Of a DNA stretch of 36,379 bases, positions 33,660 to 36,379 are shown one piece after another. Position 1 is the stretch's first letter. Each line of letters begins with the position of its first letter. The notes under the pieces were generated by a model. That model saw only the letters and a program-made list of their open reading frames with translations, did not search any database and was not told the DNA's origin. Both the position numbers and the translations under genes were made by a program. Source of the DNA: Alphaproteobacteria bacterium (GTDB lineage: Bacteria > Pseudomonadota > Alphaproteobacteria > Puniceispirillales > Puniceispirillaceae); NCBI GenBank assembly GCA_016780775.1, contig JADHLI010000019.1, positions 1 through 36,379 on the forward strand, read 5' to 3'.

Positions 33660-34637
33660 CTAACCACCGTTAACACCTTTTGTATTCACATAAAGCGCAT
33701 AGATAGATTGGCTAGCAGCCATAAATAGCCGATTTCGCTGCACCCCGCCAAAACATACATTTGCACAACGTTCTGGCAGGGCAATTCGGCCAATAGCTTT
33801 GCCTTGCGGGTTGAACACCATAACCCCATCTAGCGCTTCACTGCCCATGCCCCAGCCGCACCATAAATTACCCTGAATATCGCACCGCATACCGTCTGGA
33901 GTGCCACCCTTTCCGGCATCAATATGCACGCGGCGGCTGGCTTTATTTATATCGCTCCCATCATCAGACATATCATAAGCAAGGATAGTGCGGTTTGGTG
34001 TAGACCGGCTGGCCACCACATATAAAATGCCCTCATCTGGGGAAAAGCACAGGCCATTAGGCCCGTCTATATCATCTGCCATGACGCGCAACTCGCCACT
34101 ATCTGGGTCTAGGCGATATACAGCAGGATTATTCTCACTATTTTGCTGAATACCTTCATAATTTCCTAAAATGCCAAAGGGCGGGTCAGTAAACCAGATA
34201 GAGCCATCTGATTTTACAACCACGTCATTTGGTGAGTTTAAAGGTCGGTTTTGATAGGTATCAGCAAGTATGGTTATATTGCCGTCATATTCCGTGCGGG
34301 TCAGGCGCCTGCCATGTTCGCAACTTACCAGCCTGCCTTGACGGTCACGCGTATTACCATTGGCAAAATTCGAGGGCTTGCGATAGACAGATACAACCCC
34401 TGTCTCCTCTTCCCATTTTAAAATCTGCTGATTGGGAATATCGCTCCAGAGCAGATAGCGGCCATCACCAAAATAAACAGGCCCCTCTGCCCAGCGGCAA
34501 CCTGTATAAAGCCGTTCTACCGCAGCAGAAAAAATTGTTAGGCTATCAAAGCTGGGGTCAAGGCTGATAACACTAGGGTCTGGATAGCGTGGATAGGGGC
34601 GCCAACCTGCGGTTTTGGGGGTCTCATCGCTCATCAT
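33660..34637 (-). CDS. SMP-30/gluconolactonase-family protein
   Basis: A 325-residue six-bladed beta-propeller hydrolase. The divalent-metal ligands are recognisable: E51 in WAEGPVYF, N137 in LNSPNDVV, N194 in DGPNGLCFS and D248 in GTPDGMRCD. FTDPPFGI and the terminal NVCFGGVQRNRLFMAAS are typical of the gluconolactonase/LRE group. It has no signal peptide. The usual reaction is hydrolysis of a sugar lactone to its aldonic acid. Two ATGs lie together at the start; either could be used. The acyl-CoA dehydrogenase gene lies upstream on the same strand with 78 bp containing a 13-bp triple repeat. Confidence 0.8.
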   Translation of the reverse strand: MMSDETPKTAGWRPYPRYPDPSVISLDPSFDSLTIFSAAVERLYTGCRWAEGPVYFGDGRYLLWSDIPNQQILKWEEETGVVSVYRKPSNFANGNTRDRQGRLVSCEHGRRLTRTEYDGNITILADTYQNRPLNSPNDVVVKSDGSIWFTDPPFGILGNYEGIQQNSENNPAVYRLDPDSGELRVMADDIDGPNGLCFSPDEGILYVVASRSTPNRTILAYDMSDDGSDINKASRRVHIDAGKGGTPDGMRCDIQGNLWCGWGMGSEALDGVMVFNPQGKAIGRIALPERCANVCFGGVQRNRLFMAASQSIYALYVNTKGVNGG

Positions 34638-34665
34638 TCATATCTCTTCATTCTATCGTCTCAGG

Positions 34666-34704
34666 GCTAGGATGTTATGCTAGGATGTTATGCTAGGATA
34701 ATAT
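34666..34704. repeat. Three tandem 13-bp repeats
   Basis: GCTAGGATGTTAT at 34666-34678 and 34679-34691 are identical, and GCTAGGATAATAT at 34692-34704 differs at two bases; a partial GTTAGCAT follows. They lie between the acyl-CoA dehydrogenase stop and the SMP-30 start. The unit is not self-complementary and does not encode protein. A variable-number repeat or a regulator array are both possible. Confidence 0.8.
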
Positions 34705-34715
34705 GTTAGCATAGA

Positions 34716-35879
34716 TTAACGCGCGCGTTGGTTAAATCGGCGTCCAACAAGAGCTGAGGCAATATTCGTCTTTTGAACATCTATAGCCCCGCCAGCAATG
34801 CCCCACCCCCATGCGTCGCGCATTTTCTGTTCCATTGGATAGGCAGCAGAATAGCCATAGCCGCCCATTAATTGCAAAGCTGCGCCAGTTACTTCCCGTG
34901 TAATCTCGTTTGCATAGCATTTCGCAATAGAGCTATCTGCAATACTAGGCAGACCCTTTTGTGCGCTAACCACCGCACGATAGAGAAGCAGACGGGCGCC
35001 ATCTAGCTTCATTTTCATTTCTGCAAGGCTAAGTTGTACAGCTTGAAAATCAACAAGTGGCTTGCCAAATTGTTCACGCTCTTGAACATATTCTAGGGCG
35101 GTATCAAACGCTGATTGTGCACAAGCAAGGCTCATAGTCGTATTCCCGCAACGCTCTAGATCGAAGGCTTCCATTAATTGTTTAAACCCGCCCGCAGGAA
35201 CAACGATATTAGATAAAGGGATTTCCACGTCATCAAAGAACATATCCGCACTTGGGATGCCGCGGAAGCCCATATGATGCTCTGCTGCACCAAAGCTAAA
35301 ACCGCTGACATCTTTTTCTATAAGTACCGCACCGATACCCTTTGCACCTGGCGCGTCTGATAGGCGGCAATAAACGACATAGGCATCAGCATGTCCAGCA
35401 CCTGAACACCAGCGCTTTGTGCCATTAATAATGACTTTATCTCCTTTGATAACGCCGTTTGTTTTCAGATCTGTCAGGGCCGTGCCTGCTTGCGGCTCAG
35501 ACATGGAAACAGCCACAATCATATCACCGCTACAAACTTGCGGCAGGATGCGTGCGCGCATTTCTTCGGGGGCAAAATGGGCAATTGCCAGAGCAGGGCC
35601 AAAGCTGCTTTCAAAGACAGGGAAGGCAACAGCACAGGAAATTTTTGCAAGCTCCTCTAGCACCAAAACGGCATCTAGATGGCTCATCTCGCCGCCCCCA
35701 TATTTGGCTGGCAAATTAACCCCCATCAGACCCAGTTCAGCATAGCGCTTTAACAGGGACCGTGGCGGCGGGGTATTGGTTTTTTCAATTTTCTTTGCCA
35801 GCTCTGGCAATTCTGCATGTGCAAATTTTTGTGTGGTGTCAATCAGCGCCTGTTGTTCGCCAGATAAAGAAAAATCCAT
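34716..35879 (-). CDS. Acyl-CoA dehydrogenase family protein
   Basis: A 387-residue FAD enzyme of the ACAD fold. It has an N-terminal helical domain (FSLSGEQQALIDTTQKFAHAE), the central beta domain with MSEPQAGTALTDLKT and INGTKRWCSGAGHAD, and the C-terminal helical domain with ERCGNTTMSLACAQSAFDTALEYVQEREQFGKPL and LMGGYGYSAAYPMEQKMRDAW. It removes two hydrogens from an acyl-CoA and passes electrons to electron-transferring flavoprotein. The usual IYEGT loop with the catalytic glutamate reads IAGGA here (Gly at 363), so the base may lie elsewhere, as in several ACAD subfamilies. It is divergent from a CaiB-type CoA transferase gene, suggesting a CoA-thioester pathway. Confidence 0.85.
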   Translation of the reverse strand: MDFSLSGEQQALIDTTQKFAHAELPELAKKIEKTNTPPPRSLLKRYAELGLMGVNLPAKYGGGEMSHLDAVLVLEELAKISCAVAFPVFESSFGPALAIAHFAPEEMRARILPQVCSGDMIVAVSMSEPQAGTALTDLKTNGVIKGDKVIINGTKRWCSGAGHADAYVVYCRLSDAPGAKGIGAVLIEKDVSGFSFGAAEHHMGFRGIPSADMFFDDVEIPLSNIVVPAGGFKQLMEAFDLERCGNTTMSLACAQSAFDTALEYVQEREQFGKPLVDFQAVQLSLAEMKMKLDGARLLLYRAVVSAQKGLPSIADSSIAKCYANEITREVTGAALQLMGGYGYSAAYPMEQKMRDAWGWGIAGGAIDVQKTNIASALVGRRFNQRAR

Positions 35880-36033
35880 GGATACCCCCCTTTATTACCA
35901 ATTCTCTGTAAAGCCTAGGCGGCATTGCTGCTCTTTAGCAAGTCTTTGCATTTACCAAAAATCTGCTAGGGTTAAAAAAAATCATCGACATAATCTGAAA
36001 TAAAGCTCCGTTACAGGAATAAAGGAATTTCAT

Positions 36034-36379
36034 ATGGCTAGTTCTCCATCAGATCCCACTGCATTAGCAGGTGTTAAAGTTCTTGATTTAAGCCGTATTC
36101 TAGCTGGGCCTTCGGCAACCCAAATGCTGGCAGATTTAGGGGCAGATGTGGTCAAAATCGAAAACCCAAATGGCGGTGATGATACACGCGGTTGGGGGCC
36201 TCCTTTTATCGAAACAGAAGATGGAACGCGCAGTGAAGCTGCATATTTTGCCTGTTGTAATCGTGGCAAACGTTCTGTCAGTCTTGATTTTACAACAGAA
36301 GAGGGCGCGCAGACAGCACGTGAATTAGCTAAGGCTGCGGATATTCTAGTGGAAAATTTCAAGCCGGGCGGTCTGGCAA
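36034..36379 (+). CDS. CaiB/BaiF-type CoA transferase, 3' end outside window
   Basis: The first 115 codons of a family III CoA transferase. The ATG at 36034 has AAAGGAA about 8 bases upstream. The opening LAGVKVLDLSRILAGPSATQMLADLGADVVKIENPNGGDDTR and the CCNRGKRSVSLDFTTEEG and ADILVENFKPGGL segments are diagnostic of the family. These enzymes exchange CoA between an acyl-CoA donor and a carboxylic acid, via an aspartyl intermediate at about residue 169 that lies beyond the window. The divergent acyl-CoA dehydrogenase shares the short intergenic region. Substrate is unknown. Confidence 0.9.
   Translation, partial: MASSPSDPTALAGVKVLDLSRILAGPSATQMLADLGADVVKIENPNGGDDTRGWGPPFIETEDGTRSEAAYFACCNRGKRSVSLDFTTEEGAQTARELAKAADILVENFKPGGLA

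Noticed and set aside
29735-36379. A DMSP demethylation pathway locus (dmdB, dmdC and partners)
   Set aside because: The acyl-CoA ligase is DmdB-like only at the level of its broad subfamily. The acyl-CoA dehydrogenase, at 387 residues, is much shorter than the roughly 600-residue DmdC I recall, and no dmdA is present.

Overview
The window reads as a stretch of a marine alphaproteobacterial chromosome, most like the SAR116 / Candidatus Puniceispirillum group. This is inferred from moderate GC, dense short operons, a TRAP transporter, dimethylglycine-dehydrogenase-type flavoproteins and many small-organic-acid catabolic genes; no rRNA or marker gene confirms it. No tRNA, rRNA, CRISPR array or phage gene is visible.

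Left edge (1-1732): the start of an IS3-type transposase gene and the outer end of its element abut a thiamine-diphosphate enzyme gene that has lost its first codons. The element appears to have landed in the gene, or recombined next to it. Region 1864-7536: a P-loop small-molecule kinase, an aconitase X pair (small and large subunit, 4-bp overlap), a DUF1932-type dehydrogenase, two tiny membrane proteins and a long ChrA-type transporter.

Region 7770-14420 is a tricarboxylate-like module. It holds a PrpF/GalD-type isomerase, an AbrB-type membrane protein and a GntR/FCD regulator. Divergent from the regulator are a TcuA-like flavoprotein, a TcuB-like iron-sulfur membrane protein and an AEC carrier. 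Two TGTATACA half-turn-spaced palindromes sit between the divergent operons and probably bind the GntR protein. With aconitase X nearby, this looks like import, oxidation, isomerisation and hydration/dehydration of an aconitate- or tricarballylate-like acid.

Region 14450-22243 is a second catabolic cluster: a YihU-like beta-hydroxyacid dehydrogenase, a class II aldolase, a sulfatase/phosphonate-monoester-hydrolase-type enzyme, a complete TRAP transporter (DctP-Q-M) whose DctM carries a hydrophilic insert, and an SDR dehydrogenase. A sulfated, sulfonated or phosphonated substrate is a reasonable guess.

Region 22275-36379: an exported dienelactone-hydrolase-like protein; a BtuF-like protein without signal peptide, translationally coupled to a DUF71/Dph6-like ATPase (probable B12 salvage); an EamA exporter; a dimethylglycine/sarcosine dehydrogenase-like flavoprotein followed by a second DAO-type flavoprotein; an acyl-CoA ligase; an epimerase; a 54-residue hypothetical protein; an exported FKBP-rhodanese fusion whose rhodanese lacks its cysteine; an SMP-30 lactonase; an acyl-CoA dehydrogenase; and the start of a CaiB-type CoA transferase cut by the window edge.
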